Shown here piece by piece: positions 1 to 7,455 of a stretch of 8,299 nucleotides of DNA. The DNA is taken from positions 1 through 8,299 of the forward strand of contig JAUVKP010000032.1 of NCBI GenBank assembly GCA_030596185.1, read 5' to 3'. The DNA is from Fidelibacterota bacterium. GTDB lineage: Bacteria; Fidelibacterota; Fidelibacteria; Fidelibacterales; Fidelibacteraceae. The notes beneath the pieces are model-generated. The model saw only the letters and a list, made by a program, of their open reading frames with translations, made no database searches and was not told the origin of the DNA. Each line of letters opens with the position of its first letter. Positions within the stretch are counted from its first letter, which is position 1. The position numbers and the translations under genes are program-made.

Positions 1-366
1 AGCGATCTCTGCAATAACGGGAGCAGCCCCTGTTCCTGTACCACCGCCCATGCCTGCGGTAATAATGATCATATCCGTATCCCGTACGATATCTTCAATA
101 CGATCCTTACTTTCCAAAGCCGCGTGGTAACCGATAGACGGGTCAGTTCCTGCACCGAGTCCACGGGTCTTATTGGCTCCGATCTGTATCTTTGTTTCAG
201 CTTCGTTCACGCTCAATGCCTGTGCATCTGTGTTGATAGCTATAAATTCCACATCCGTCAGTTTTTCTGATATCATTCGTTGTATGGCATTTCCGCCTGC
301 GCCGCCAACTCCGATAACCTTGATCTGTGCTCTTTGCTCTTTTAATCCATCATATTCGATCAACAT
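1..366 (-). CDS. ftsZ: Cell division protein FtsZ, N-terminal 122 residues (cut by left edge)
   Basis: FtsZ is the tubulin-like GTPase that polymerises at midcell into the Z ring and recruits the divisome. Translating the minus strand from the ATG at 366 gives an open frame to the edge of the window. The start reads [11 protein letters not shown], followed by the nucleotide-binding loop [13 protein letters not shown] (residues 15-27), the segment [11 protein letters not shown] (41-51), [13 protein letters not shown] (67-79), and the tubulin/FtsZ signature GGGTGTG (107-113) followed by AAP. The T7 loop, the C-terminal half of the GTPase fold and the C-terminal FtsA-binding tail lie outside the window. 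The start is supported by a strong GGAGGA ribosome-binding site at 371-376. It is the last gene of the cluster in view, 38 bp after ftsA, its membrane-anchoring partner. All motifs seen are canonical, so identification is very secure; only the missing C-terminus limits the annotation. Confidence 0.98.
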   Translation of the reverse strand, partial: MLIEYDGLKEQRAQIKVIGVGGAGGNAIQRMISEKLTDVEFIAINTDAQALSVNEAETKIQIGANKTRGLGAGTDPSIGYHAALESKDRIEDIVRDTDMIIITAGMGGGTGTGAAPVIAEIA

Positions 367-404
367 AGGATCCTCCGTTTCATTATTTTTAATTTTATTA
401 TTTT
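367..404 (-). promoter_or_regulatory. ftsA-ftsZ spacer with strong ribosome-binding site
   Basis: This is the longest non-coding stretch in the window, 38 bp. On the minus strand it starts with a run almost entirely of A and T and ends in a strong Shine-Dalgarno sequence, GGAGGA (371-376), four bases before the ftsZ ATG. No other gene here has such a full match to the anti-Shine-Dalgarno sequence or such a spacer. The unstructured A/T leader and strong site would favour high ftsZ translation independent of coupling to ftsA, which fits the general need for much more FtsZ than FtsA. I see no clear -35/-10 pair, and it is too short to claim a promoter. Confidence 0.7.
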
Positions 405-1658
405 CTAGAAAAATTCCGATAAACGTTCTCTGATCTTATTCCATAAGGTGATTTTAGATTGACCGGATGGAAACTTAGGTTTTAGATTGCATTTATTTGC
501 TGTGTGTAATAGTCCAATTCCGGTGGCAAAATCCGGTGTATAATCTTCTTTTTCCAATCCATTCATATGAATTGGATAACCGACGACACAATTCATTCCG
601 AAGATCTCTTCTCCAAGATATTCAATACCTCTAAGAAGTGAACCGCCACCCGTAAGGACGATACCTGCGTTTAATTGTATTCCTTTCAGATGTTCACGAG
701 ATAATAGAAGGATCTCGCGGACCCGAGCTTCAATAAATTCCGAAAGTAATCCGGAATTCATGGCAATGTCCACTTTTCCATTAACGGGTTTGATATAAAA
801 TTCTTTAATTCCTTGCGACTTTGCTAGTTTTGCGGTTGAAAAACCGTATTGTTTCTTAATGCGTTCAGCTTCAGTAAATGAAGTTCTTGCCAATGATGCA
901 ATATCGCGAGTCACAATTTCACCACCGTATCCGACGATTTGTGTGCTGACAAGATGACCGTTGTTAAAAACAGTGATATCTGTTGTACCGCCGCCTATAT
1001 CGATAAGACAGACACCCAGTTCCTTTTGATCGTATGTTAAAACGGCTTCAGCTGAGGCCAGGGGCTCTAAAACGATGTCATCCACGTTTAGGCCGGTCTT
1101 CTGTACACAATTGACGAGATCGCGTGCATTGTTGATCGCCGCTGTGATCACATGTGCTTTTAAAGTCAGTTTACTTCCGGACATCCCAAGAGGATTTTTA
1201 ACGATCATTTGATCATTTATGATATATTCTTGGGGAATTATATGAATGATCTCACGATCGATCCCGATATTGATGTTCTTTATTGAATCTTCAAGATTGA
1301 GCATATCTTTTTCATCAATGGTATTGACTCGTTTGCTGCTATCTTGCCTGTTAATTGGAATGGCATGCTCCGTATCCATACTACGGATATGATCACCGGC
1401 TATACCCACGGTTACTCCGCTAATTTTCTCTATATTCGCTTTTTTCATTGCGAGAGAGACCGAAGCTTCGATGGATGCCCGCATTTGATCGATATCAACG
1501 ACCACTCCACTTTTCATACCTGAAGATGGGACTTTACCAATACCAAGTATATGGTATTCCGAGACACTGCTATCGTATTCGCCAACGATCGCGCAGATTT
1601 TCGTTGTCCCAATATCCAGGGCGCTTAAAATTGTTTTTTCGTTCATAGTTTTACTCAT
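405..1658 (-). CDS. ftsA: Cell division protein FtsA (actin-like membrane anchor of FtsZ)
   Basis: FtsA is an actin-fold ATPase that tethers FtsZ filaments to the inner membrane and recruits later division proteins. The 417-residue product is a usual length. Visible elements are phosphate-1 motif [15 protein letters not shown] (13-27), the FtsA-specific 1C region around [14 protein letters not shown] (82-95), phosphate-2 motif [14 protein letters not shown] (218-231), and adenosine motif [14 protein letters not shown] (332-345). The C-terminus, [14 protein letters not shown] (404-417), looks like the amphipathic membrane-targeting helix, with hydrophobic residues spaced among K, R and E. The ATG at 1658 lies 3 bp after the ftsQ stop, with only a weak GGGA seven bases upstream; a second ATG at 1646 (MNEKTIL) is possible and would remove five residues. 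The stop is TAG, whereas the other complete genes here end in TAA. Placement between ftsQ and ftsZ is canonical. Confidence 0.97.
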   Translation of the reverse strand: MSKTMNEKTILSALDIGTTKICAIVGEYDSSVSEYHILGIGKVPSSGMKSGVVVDIDQMRASIEASVSLAMKKANIEKISGVTVGIAGDHIRSMDTEHAIPINRQDSSKRVNTIDEKDMLNLEDSIKNINIGIDREIIHIIPQEYIINDQMIVKNPLGMSGSKLTLKAHVITAAINNARDLVNCVQKTGLNVDDIVLEPLASAEAVLTYDQKELGVCLIDIGGGTTDITVFNNGHLVSTQIVGYGGEIVTRDIASLARTSFTEAERIKKQYGFSTAKLAKSQGIKEFYIKPVNGKVDIAMNSGLLSEFIEARVREILLLSREHLKGIQLNAGIVLTGGGSLLRGIEYLGEEIFGMNCVVGYPIHMNGLEKEDYTPDFATGIGLLHTANKCNLKPKFPSGQSKITLWNKIRERLSEFF

Positions 1659-1661
1659 TGG

Positions 1662-2414
1662 TTAATCCCGTACAATTACTTGACCGTTAAAACGCAAACT
1701 GACATATTTATAATCGCGCATATCAATATCTTCTTTTTCCATTTTAGAAATAAATGCATCAAGAATATCAAAGCGCTTCTCAAGATCGTTCTTTCCAAGA
1801 TATACTTTGGGGTAGTCATCGTCCTTTTGAATGATCCATCCTTTATCTTCAGACCATGTGATATGCGAACAATAACTTTTTACTTCCTCACTGAACTGCT
1901 GTACATAATTCACAAAATTGATGGCATATCGGATATCCGGATGAAATGTGGGTTTTCCCATTTCAAAAGGAAGTTCCCGGTCTACGCCGGTAATGACCGG
2001 CATACTGTTTGTGGGATAGTTCATGGGACTTGGCAGCATGATCGCAAAAGCATCCAATGCATAATCTTCTTTTAATCGGATCATCACAATGGGTTGCCGT
2101 TCGATAACATGAATATTGATCACATCAGGGAATTCCCGACTGATATAAGCATTAAAAATATAAGGTTCAGCGATCAGGCGATCAATTCCGGCACCAAGTT
2201 CAAGATCGAACATATTTGCACCGCGTTTGATCCCGCTGGCATGAATGATCTGCTTTTCGTTTAGTTCATTCTGGTTATGCACGATAATCTGTTTTACCGT
2301 AAAAACCTGTTGGTAACGGCAATAGATCAGTGCCAGAATGAACACCAAAAGACAGACCAGTACGGTCATGATCTTGTTTAAGGATATCTTTTTATTTGGT
2401 CTTATCGGATCCAT
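1662..2414 (-). CDS. ftsQ: Cell division protein FtsQ / DivIB family
   Basis: FtsQ is a bitopic inner-membrane protein whose periplasmic part joins early and late division proteins. The chosen start gives 250 residues: a short basic cytoplasmic tail (1-14, several K and R), one membrane helix (about 15-32, rich in L, V and I), a POTRA-like domain (about 38-106, from VFTVKQIIVHNQ through FPDVINIHVIERQP), and a beta-rich FtsQ domain ending in YVSLRFNGQVIVRD (237-250), a typical family ending. I chose the ATG at 2414 because AAGGA (2420-2424) lies five bases upstream. The frame stays open to a GTG at 2462, with another ATG at 2435, both with poorer sites. With this start the gene overlaps the end of murC by 23 bp, suggesting translational coupling. 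FtsQ diverges fast, so the call rests on architecture, ending and position between murC and ftsA. Confidence 0.93.
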   Translation of the reverse strand: MDPIRPNKKISLNKIMTVLVCLLVFILALIYCRYQQVFTVKQIIVHNQNELNEKQIIHASGIKRGANMFDLELGAGIDRLIAEPYIFNAYISREFPDVINIHVIERQPIVMIRLKEDYALDAFAIMLPSPMNYPTNSMPVITGVDRELPFEMGKPTFHPDIRYAINFVNYVQQFSEEVKSYCSHITWSEDKGWIIQKDDDYPKVYLGKNDLEKRFDILDAFISKMEKEDIDMRDYKYVSLRFNGQVIVRD

Positions 2415-3804
2415 GATATTCCTTATAAATTGCATCTGAAACCTGCCAGATATCACCGGCACCTATTGTCATGACGATATCGCCATCTTTGATAGTCGGA
2501 AGGACCATTTTAGGTGTATCCTTCAACTTAGCCGTATAGTAAACATCAGTAAAACCCTGATCTTTTATCATCTTTACGATCATTTTGCTATTGACATCAC
2601 GCATCGGTTTTTCACGAGCGGGATAAATGTCGGCAATATAGATACGATCGGCTTTTTGTAGTGAATTGGCAAAACCCTCGGCAAAGTCTTTTGTTCTGGA
2701 AAATAAATGTGGCTGAAAAATGACCACGATACGTCGATCGGGATGCAAAATGCGGAGTGCCGTAAGTGTTGCATCGATCTCAGTGGGATGATGTGCATAA
2801 TCATCATAAAAAAGCACATTATTTGATTGATGACGAAGTTCAAATCGTCGTTCTACGCCTGCAAAAGCCTTAATTCCCTTACCGGCATCTTTCATGTCTA
2901 GATGAAGAAGATAGCTTGTTACGAGCGCTGCCGTAGCGTTTAAGACGTTGTGGTGGCCGACCTGAGTGATCGTATAGACACCGATCTTATCGTTTTTATA
3001 GTTAAGCGTAAAATGTGATCCTTTATCGTAAGAAATATCCGTGATATGGAAATCGGCAGCCGGATCTGTGCCGTAGGTCACATAAGGACGATCTATCAAA
3101 GGTAAAAGAGAGCGAGCTTCGGCATCATCGTAGCAAAGAATGACCGAACCGTTCTCAGGGATACTGTTTGCATAAGCCAGGAAAGTATCTTTCATATCCT
3201 GAAGATCTTTGTAAATATCCAAATGGTCTGCATCAACATTTGTAATAACTGCAAGAGTAGGTGGGAGAGCCAAAAATGTTCGATCGTATTCATCGGCTTC
3301 AAAGATCACATAAGTTTTTGAACCCATACGTGCATTGGTTTTAAGATCTTTGATAATACCGCCAATGAACATAGATGGATGTGAACCACAGGCATCCAAA
3401 GCTGATGCAATAATGGATGATGTGGATGTTTTTCCATGTGTCCCGGCCACGCCGATACGAATGGGCCATACCGAAAGTAGCATGCCAAGAAATTCGGCAC
3501 GACGAATACGCTTGATCCCAAGATGTTTTGCCTGACGGAATTCAGGATTATCTTCTTTGATCGCAGAAGAATAAACAACAACATCAGGGGAATGTAAATG
3601 GTCACGATGATGGCCGATATCGATCTTGGCACCCAAAGTACGAAGATGTCGGGTAATACTGGTCTCTGTCGTATCGGAACCCGTGACGAGAAAACCAAGT
3701 CGGATCAACACCTCCGCGATCCCGCTCATTCCGATCCCGCCAATACCGATCATATGAATTTTCCTGACCGATCCGAATACTGTTGTTATCCTGCCATCAT
3801 TCAT
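2392..3804 (-). CDS. murC: UDP-N-acetylmuramate--L-alanine ligase MurC
   Basis: MurC is the cytoplasmic ATP-dependent ligase that adds the first stem amino acid, normally L-alanine, to UDP-MurNAc. The 470-residue product is full length with the three Mur-ligase domains. Residues 15-42 form the Rossmann-like UDP-binding start (KIHMIGIGGIGMSG). The ATP P-loop is GTHGKTSTS (121-129). FEADEYDRTF (168-177) and TNVDADHLD (188-196) are central-domain motifs. GHHNVLNA (283-290) is the HNxxN-type motif, DDYAHHPTEI (334-343) the C-terminal domain signature typical of MurC, then HLFSRTKDF (366-374) and GAGDIW (448-453). The frame is open to a GTG at 3879 inside murG, but the ATG at 3804 has GGAG (3810-3813) five bases upstream and gives the normal MurC N-terminus, so I use it. 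It begins one base after the murG stop. No murB or ddl follows; ftsQ overlaps the 3' end. Confidence 0.98.
   Translation of the reverse strand: MNDGRITTVFGSVRKIHMIGIGGIGMSGIAEVLIRLGFLVTGSDTTETSITRHLRTLGAKIDIGHHRDHLHSPDVVVYSSAIKEDNPEFRQAKHLGIKRIRRAEFLGMLLSVWPIRIGVAGTHGKTSTSSIIASALDACGSHPSMFIGGIIKDLKTNARMGSKTYVIFEADEYDRTFLALPPTLAVITNVDADHLDIYKDLQDMKDTFLAYANSIPENGSVILCYDDAEARSLLPLIDRPYVTYGTDPAADFHITDISYDKGSHFTLNYKNDKIGVYTITQVGHHNVLNATAALVTSYLLHLDMKDAGKGIKAFAGVERRFELRHQSNNVLFYDDYAHHPTEIDATLTALRILHPDRRIVVIFQPHLFSRTKDFAEGFANSLQKADRIYIADIYPAREKPMRDVNSKMIVKMIKDQGFTDVYYTAKLKDTPKMVLPTIKDGDIVMTIGAGDIWQVSDAIYKEYHGSDKTK
2420..2424 (-). promoter_or_regulatory. Ribosome-binding site deciding the ftsQ start
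   Basis: AAGGA on the minus strand lies five bases before the ATG at 2414 and within the murC coding sequence. It makes 2414 a better start than the in-frame ATG at 2435 or the GTG at 2462. Confidence 0.65.
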
Positions 3805-3805
3805 C

Positions 3806-4957
3806 TTAACTCCAGGTGTAAAAGGTTTGCAGTTGATTAAGTACTTCTTTTGCGATCTGTTCTGCGGCGTCTTTTTCACGAGTGGGGAAAGTTTCTGCCA
3901 TATTCTTTAATTTTTCAGGGTTGTTGATCATATTTTTTAAGTGTTTTACTAAAGCAGTATCCGGGAATTCGCTTTCTTCAACGATCACAGCACAACCAAG
4001 GGCTTCCAGGGCTTTTGCATTATGATATTGATGATTCCCTGCAGCAGTGGGCAAGGGGATCAAAATTGAAGGAATTCTCATGCGTTCGATCTCTGCTAAT
4101 GTTAAAGCGCCCGCGCGTGCTATGACCATATTCGCGGCTGAATATGCAGCTGACATATTTTCGATATAAGGCATTAAGTGAATAGATTTGTGTTCACAGA
4201 ATTGTTGACATAACATATCATAGCTTGCATTACCCGTTTGCCAGAGGATTTGCAGATTAAACTTATGTATCCATGATTGGGCGCGTTTAGCAATATATTT
4301 ATTGACATTTAATGCACCTTGCGATCCTCCAAATATAAAGATGGTGAATTTATCCGGATCCAGATTCATGATGTTACGCGCTTCCACTGTATCAATTCTT
4401 TTAATAGAAGAGCGGATAGGATTACCACTTTTAATGAAAAGAACATCATCTTTGATATGATCTTTAACTTCATCATAAGCATAAAAAAGTCCCATGGCGC
4501 GTTTGGCAAGCAACCGACTGGTCACACCCGGGAAGGCATTTTGTTCCTGGACAAATAAAGGGATATGTTTACGAGATGAGATCAAGCCTGGCAGCAATGA
4601 AACGTATCCACCACTTGCAATGGTCACGACAGGATCAAGTTTGCGATATAATCTCTTGATCTTTATGTAAGATATTAACAGACGAATGGGCAAGATCAAG
4701 TTTTGTAAAAAAGAAGCCAGTGACAAATAGCGTGAAAAACCTTTAATCGGTACCAGAGTATAGGTGTAATCGCTTTTTGGAGCAAGACGCTGTTCAATAC
4801 CGAATTCTGAACCGATATAATGACATTGAATATTGACACTATCCGGAAAAGATTCGGATTGTTTCATAATGGCATCGGCAATGGCCATAGCGGGATAATA
4901 ATGTCCGCCCGTGCCACCACCGGTGATGATAATATTATATGATGATTTAGAGTTCAT
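3806..4957 (-). CDS. murG: Undecaprenyldiphospho-muramoylpentapeptide beta-N-acetylglucosaminyltransferase MurG
   Basis: MurG is the membrane-associated GT-B glycosyltransferase that transfers GlcNAc from UDP-GlcNAc to lipid I, making lipid II on the cytoplasmic face. The 383-residue product has the family's two Rossmann halves. The N-terminal half carries the glycine loop GGGTGGH (13-19; H19 corresponds to the conserved active-site region), ASGGYVS (114-120) and VQEQNAFPGVTSR (136-148). The C-terminal half carries FGGSQGA (209-215) and the donor-binding stretch RAGALTLAE (281-289; E289 corresponds to the ribose-binding Glu), followed by LPTAAGNHQ (302-310) and the HQ..NA pattern. The frame extends to an ATG at 4987 with no ribosome-binding site; the ATG at 4957 has GGAG (4965-4968) seven bases upstream and starts close to the usual family N-terminus, so I use it. 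It overlaps the end of ftsW by 11 bp. Identification is secure. Confidence 0.98.
   Translation of the reverse strand: MNSKSSYNIIITGGGTGGHYYPAMAIADAIMKQSESFPDSVNIQCHYIGSEFGIEQRLAPKSDYTYTLVPIKGFSRYLSLASFLQNLILPIRLLISYIKIKRLYRKLDPVVTIASGGYVSLLPGLISSRKHIPLFVQEQNAFPGVTSRLLAKRAMGLFYAYDEVKDHIKDDVLFIKSGNPIRSSIKRIDTVEARNIMNLDPDKFTIFIFGGSQGALNVNKYIAKRAQSWIHKFNLQILWQTGNASYDMLCQQFCEHKSIHLMPYIENMSAAYSAANMVIARAGALTLAEIERMRIPSILIPLPTAAGNHQYHNAKALEALGCAVIVEESEFPDTALVKHLKNMINNPEKLKNMAETFPTREKDAAEQIAKEVLNQLQTFYTWS
3810..3813 (-). promoter_or_regulatory. Ribosome-binding site deciding the murC start
   Basis: GGAG on the minus strand (within CTGGAG) sits five bases before the ATG at 3804. It lies inside the last codons of murG, so ribosomes finishing murG would be placed on murC. 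It favours this start over the upstream in-frame GTG at 3879. Confidence 0.75.
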
Positions 4958-6092
4958 GTAAAAACTCCGCTTTTTTTTGTGCTTCATGTTGAGATTGCTT
5001 GATCACATTCATACAAATGCCAATAAGGGCAAGATTGATTAATAATTGTGATCCACTTTTTGAAATAAATGGCATGGGAAGACCGGTTACAGGTACCAAG
5101 CCAACACAGACAATAGCATTTGCCAAGGCATAAAAAATAATAGAGAATGCAGTGGCAAAAATAATGCTTTTCCCGAAGGGGTCGTTAACCTGTTTTGCAA
5201 GTTTGAGCATGGAAACAAAGAGGACGACAAATGCGATAAGTATCAATGATGTGGTAATAAATCCCAATTCTTCGCCTGCAATGGAAAAAATAAAATCAGT
5301 GTGTGCTTCAGGAAGGAAAAGATTCTTGCCGGTGCTGTTACCGAATCCACGTCCGAATAAACCGCCTCCCGATAAAGAGATCATTGATTGATGTAGCTGA
5401 TAGCCACCATTGTTAATGTCATCGGGTTTAAAGTGCGAAAGAATCCGTGCAAGCCGGTAATCAGAGATAAAGACATATATGGCCGATAAAACTAAAAATA
5501 TTGAAGAAAGTATGCCCAGCTGTATGCCTGATACTCCATAGATATACAAAGTTACGATAACTATAACATATAGTGAAAATGCAGAAGAGAAATCGGGTGT
5601 AAGTGCCACCATAATAATTAACAGCAAAGAAACGATCATGGCAGGCATAAGACCTTTGCGGAATTGTCCTAAAGTATCTTTATGATTGGCAATATAGCTG
5701 CTAATATAGATGATCAGGGCAAATTTTACTATTTCCGCTAGCTGAAATATATTACGTCCACCTACTGACAACCAGCGAGCAGGATGACTGTTGCCGGTGG
5801 AGAATTTCTTGATCAATGTAATAGCCATCAGGGTGACCGCAATGATGATGAATAACCATGCGAACTTTTTAAGAACCTTATAATCAATAAGATAAAAAAC
5901 AAAACCAAGTAAGATAGATAGAACAAGATACTTGATATGACTCTCAAAAAAGCTATTGGCATTTCCATCAATATTTAAAGCAACTCGAGTACTTGCAGAA
6001 AAAAGGATCAGCATACCGCCAAGTATCAGGACCGCAAGTGTGATCATGAAAACTTTAAAGCTTAATGGGTACTCTATTTTATTTGCCTTCAT
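4947..6092 (-). CDS. ftsW: FtsW-type SEDS peptidoglycan glycosyltransferase
   Basis: FtsW is the polytopic SEDS polymerase that builds septal glycan from lipid II together with a class B penicillin-binding protein. The 381-residue product is almost wholly hydrophobic segments, consistent with about ten membrane helices (for example 14-32, 54-70, 78-94, 121-135, 149-165, 171-187, 281-298, 308-332, 347-365). Family landmarks are ARWLSVGG (105-112), TPDFSSAF (165-172), GGYQLHQSMIS (229-239), GGGLFGRGFGNS (242-253), and LPEAHTDFIFSIAGEELG (260-277), which holds the essential Asp (D266) of SEDS enzymes. Oddities: the usual PF(I/V)SYGGS motif reads PFISKSGS (341-348), and the usual QPSE reads QLAE (117-120). 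The ATG at 6092 overlaps the murD end by 14 bp with a weak GGA eight bases upstream; a TTG at 6098 is an in-frame alternative. RodA is the other possibility, but position between murD and murG favours FtsW. Confidence 0.93.
   Translation of the reverse strand: MKANKIEYPLSFKVFMITLAVLILGGMLILFSASTRVALNIDGNANSFFESHIKYLVLSILLGFVFYLIDYKVLKKFAWLFIIIAVTLMAITLIKKFSTGNSHPARWLSVGGRNIFQLAEIVKFALIIYISSYIANHKDTLGQFRKGLMPAMIVSLLLIIMVALTPDFSSAFSLYVIVIVTLYIYGVSGIQLGILSSIFLVLSAIYVFISDYRLARILSHFKPDDINNGGYQLHQSMISLSGGGLFGRGFGNSTGKNLFLPEAHTDFIFSIAGEELGFITTSLILIAFVVLFVSMLKLAKQVNDPFGKSIIFATAFSIIFYALANAIVCVGLVPVTGLPMPFISKSGSQLLINLALIGICMNVIKQSQHEAQKKAEFLHEL
4965..4968 (-). promoter_or_regulatory. Ribosome-binding site deciding the murG start
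   Basis: GGAG on the minus strand, seven bases before the ATG at 4957 and inside the final codons of ftsW. The upstream in-frame ATG at 4987 is preceded by AGCAATCTCAAC, which has no Shine-Dalgarno match. Confidence 0.75.
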
Positions 6093-7443
6093 TTCCAAAA
6101 TCCAAAATTGTTTTAACTAATTGTTTAAAATGATCTCCACGCTCTTCAAAATTCTTGTACTGATCAAAACTTGTACAAGCGGGAGAGAGCAGTATGGCAT
6201 CACCGGGATGTGCTTCACTAAAAGCCTTCATCACTGCGATCTCCAAATCTCCACAGGGAGTTGGATTGAATTCTTTCAATTGATCTATGATCTTGCCGCT
6301 AGCTTCACCAATAACATAAAGCTTATCATTTTTACTCAAATACGGTGCCAGATCACGAAAATCATTATCTTTGTCACGTCCACCCAGAATAAGGTGCAAG
6401 GGAGAGTTGAAACTTTGTATAGCCATCTTAACAGAATCTATATTTGTACCTTTTGAGTCATTGTAGAAGCGAATATTTCCGGCTTCACCTGCAAATTCAA
6501 TGCGATGAGGAATGCTCTTGAAATGTCGCAAAGAAGTAAAGACACCTTCATGGTCATCAATAAAAGGTGAAACCGCCGAAGCAGCCGAAGCAATGTTATA
6601 TTCGTTATGAATGCCAAATAACTTTATGTCATTCTTATCTAAATTGTGCCATTTCTCGTTCAGTTGGAATGAAAATGTTTCACCATCAAAATACGCAATA
6701 GAATCCGGCAGTTTTTCTTTTGAGACCGGGATGACATAAGCTTTAGTTTTTGCATGTTTGTTAATAACCTCATCATCGCGATTCAAAACAGCAAAATCTT
6801 CTTCTTTCTGGTTGATGAGAACACGACATTTCGTTAAGGCATAATCCAGGAAAGAATCGTAGCGATCAAGATGATCGGGCGTAATATTCAGTAATACAGC
6901 AACATTCGGGTGAAAATCCTTGGTCGTTTCAAGTTGGAAACTACTTATCTCAGTCACATACATAGGATGAGATCCGCTGACAATGGCCGTGTAGACTGCC
7001 TGTGAGAAAGAGTGACCGATATTACCGCATGCAACAGCAGGAATGCCGGAGCGTTCCAGCATGTCCGCAATCAATGTCGTGGTCGTGGTTTTTCCATTTG
7101 AACCTGTGACGGCGATAATGGGACTTTCTGTAAACCAGCTGGCAACTTCGATCTCAGAATAGACCGGAATATCGCGTTCATATAATAATTGAACAACATC
7201 AGACGTAGTAGGAATGCCCGGACTCAAGATCACAAAATCAGATTCAAGGATCTTTCTACTGTGTTGCCCGAACTCATAAGCAATACCGTGTTCATCAAAA
7301 ATACGTAAGAGATCAGGGGCTTTATTGTCAGCATTACTGTCACTTACCAATACTTTGGCATCGTGTTTTGCCAGCAAGATAGCCGCTGAGATACCGCTTC
7401 TACCGGCACCTAAAACTGTTATGTATTTATCTGTTACGAGCAC
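6079..7443 (-). CDS. murD: UDP-N-acetylmuramoyl-L-alanine--D-glutamate ligase MurD
   Basis: MurD is the cytoplasmic ATP-dependent ligase that adds D-glutamate to UDP-MurNAc-L-alanine. The 454-residue length is normal. Domain order: Rossmann-like UDP-binding domain starting ITVLGAGRSGIS (8-19) with SPGIP (74-78); ATP domain with P-loop TGSNGKTTTT (113-122), EISSFQLE (165-172), NITPDHLDRY (186-195) and a lysine at 205 in the position of the usually carbamylated residue; HNEYN (279-283); then the C-terminal domain with FYNDSKGTN (326-334), ILGGRDKDNDF (352-362) and LLSPACTSFDQYKNFEERG (418-436), a stretch characteristic of MurD among Mur ligases. It starts with GTG at 7443, supported by AAGGA (7450-7454) six bases upstream. 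It lies 12 bp after mraY, and its end overlaps the ftsW start. No missing key residue seen. Confidence 0.98.
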   Translation of the reverse strand: MLVTDKYITVLGAGRSGISAAILLAKHDAKVLVSDSNADNKAPDLLRIFDEHGIAYEFGQHSRKILESDFVILSPGIPTTSDVVQLLYERDIPVYSEIEVASWFTESPIIAVTGSNGKTTTTTLIADMLERSGIPAVACGNIGHSFSQAVYTAIVSGSHPMYVTEISSFQLETTKDFHPNVAVLLNITPDHLDRYDSFLDYALTKCRVLINQKEEDFAVLNRDDEVINKHAKTKAYVIPVSKEKLPDSIAYFDGETFSFQLNEKWHNLDKNDIKLFGIHNEYNIASAASAVSPFIDDHEGVFTSLRHFKSIPHRIEFAGEAGNIRFYNDSKGTNIDSVKMAIQSFNSPLHLILGGRDKDNDFRDLAPYLSKNDKLYVIGEASGKIIDQLKEFNPTPCGDLEIAVMKAFSEAHPGDAILLSPACTSFDQYKNFEERGDHFKQLVKTILDFGNEGK

Positions 7444-7449
7444 AATAAA

Positions 7450-7454
7450 TCCTT
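7450..7454 (-). promoter_or_regulatory. Ribosome-binding site for the GTG start of murD
   Basis: AAGGA on the minus strand sits six bases before the GTG at 7443, spanning the last part of the 12-bp mraY-murD gap. It supports a non-ATG start; the next residues (LVTDKYITVLGAG) match the usual beginning of MurD. Confidence 0.75.
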
Positions 7455-7455
7455 T

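Noticed and set aside
367..404. Possible ftsZ promoter in the A/T-rich spacer
   Set aside because: A TATAAT-like box could be forced on such A/T-rich DNA, but no matched -35 element is visible and composition alone explains the resemblance.
173..433. Plus-strand open frame of 86 codons with a hydrophobic, cysteine-containing product across the ftsZ start
   Set aside because: It lies antisense to ftsZ and the end of ftsA, crosses the ftsA-ftsZ spacer and has no recognisable domain. The ftsZ frame explains the sequence.
1680..2075. Plus-strand open frame of 131 codons
   Set aside because: It is wholly antisense to ftsQ, with a low-complexity product and no known motif; an opposite-strand shadow.
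2580..2843. Minus-strand open frame of 87 codons inside the murC 3' half
   Set aside because: Out-of-frame shadow of murC; no ribosome-binding site or family resemblance noticed.
3306..3698. Minus-strand open frame of 130 codons inside murC
   Set aside because: It is a different reading frame nested in the murC P-loop region. The murC frame carries all Mur-ligase motifs.
6121..6456. Plus-strand open frame of 111 codons
   Set aside because: Antisense to the conserved C-terminal domain of murD, with no domain of its own.
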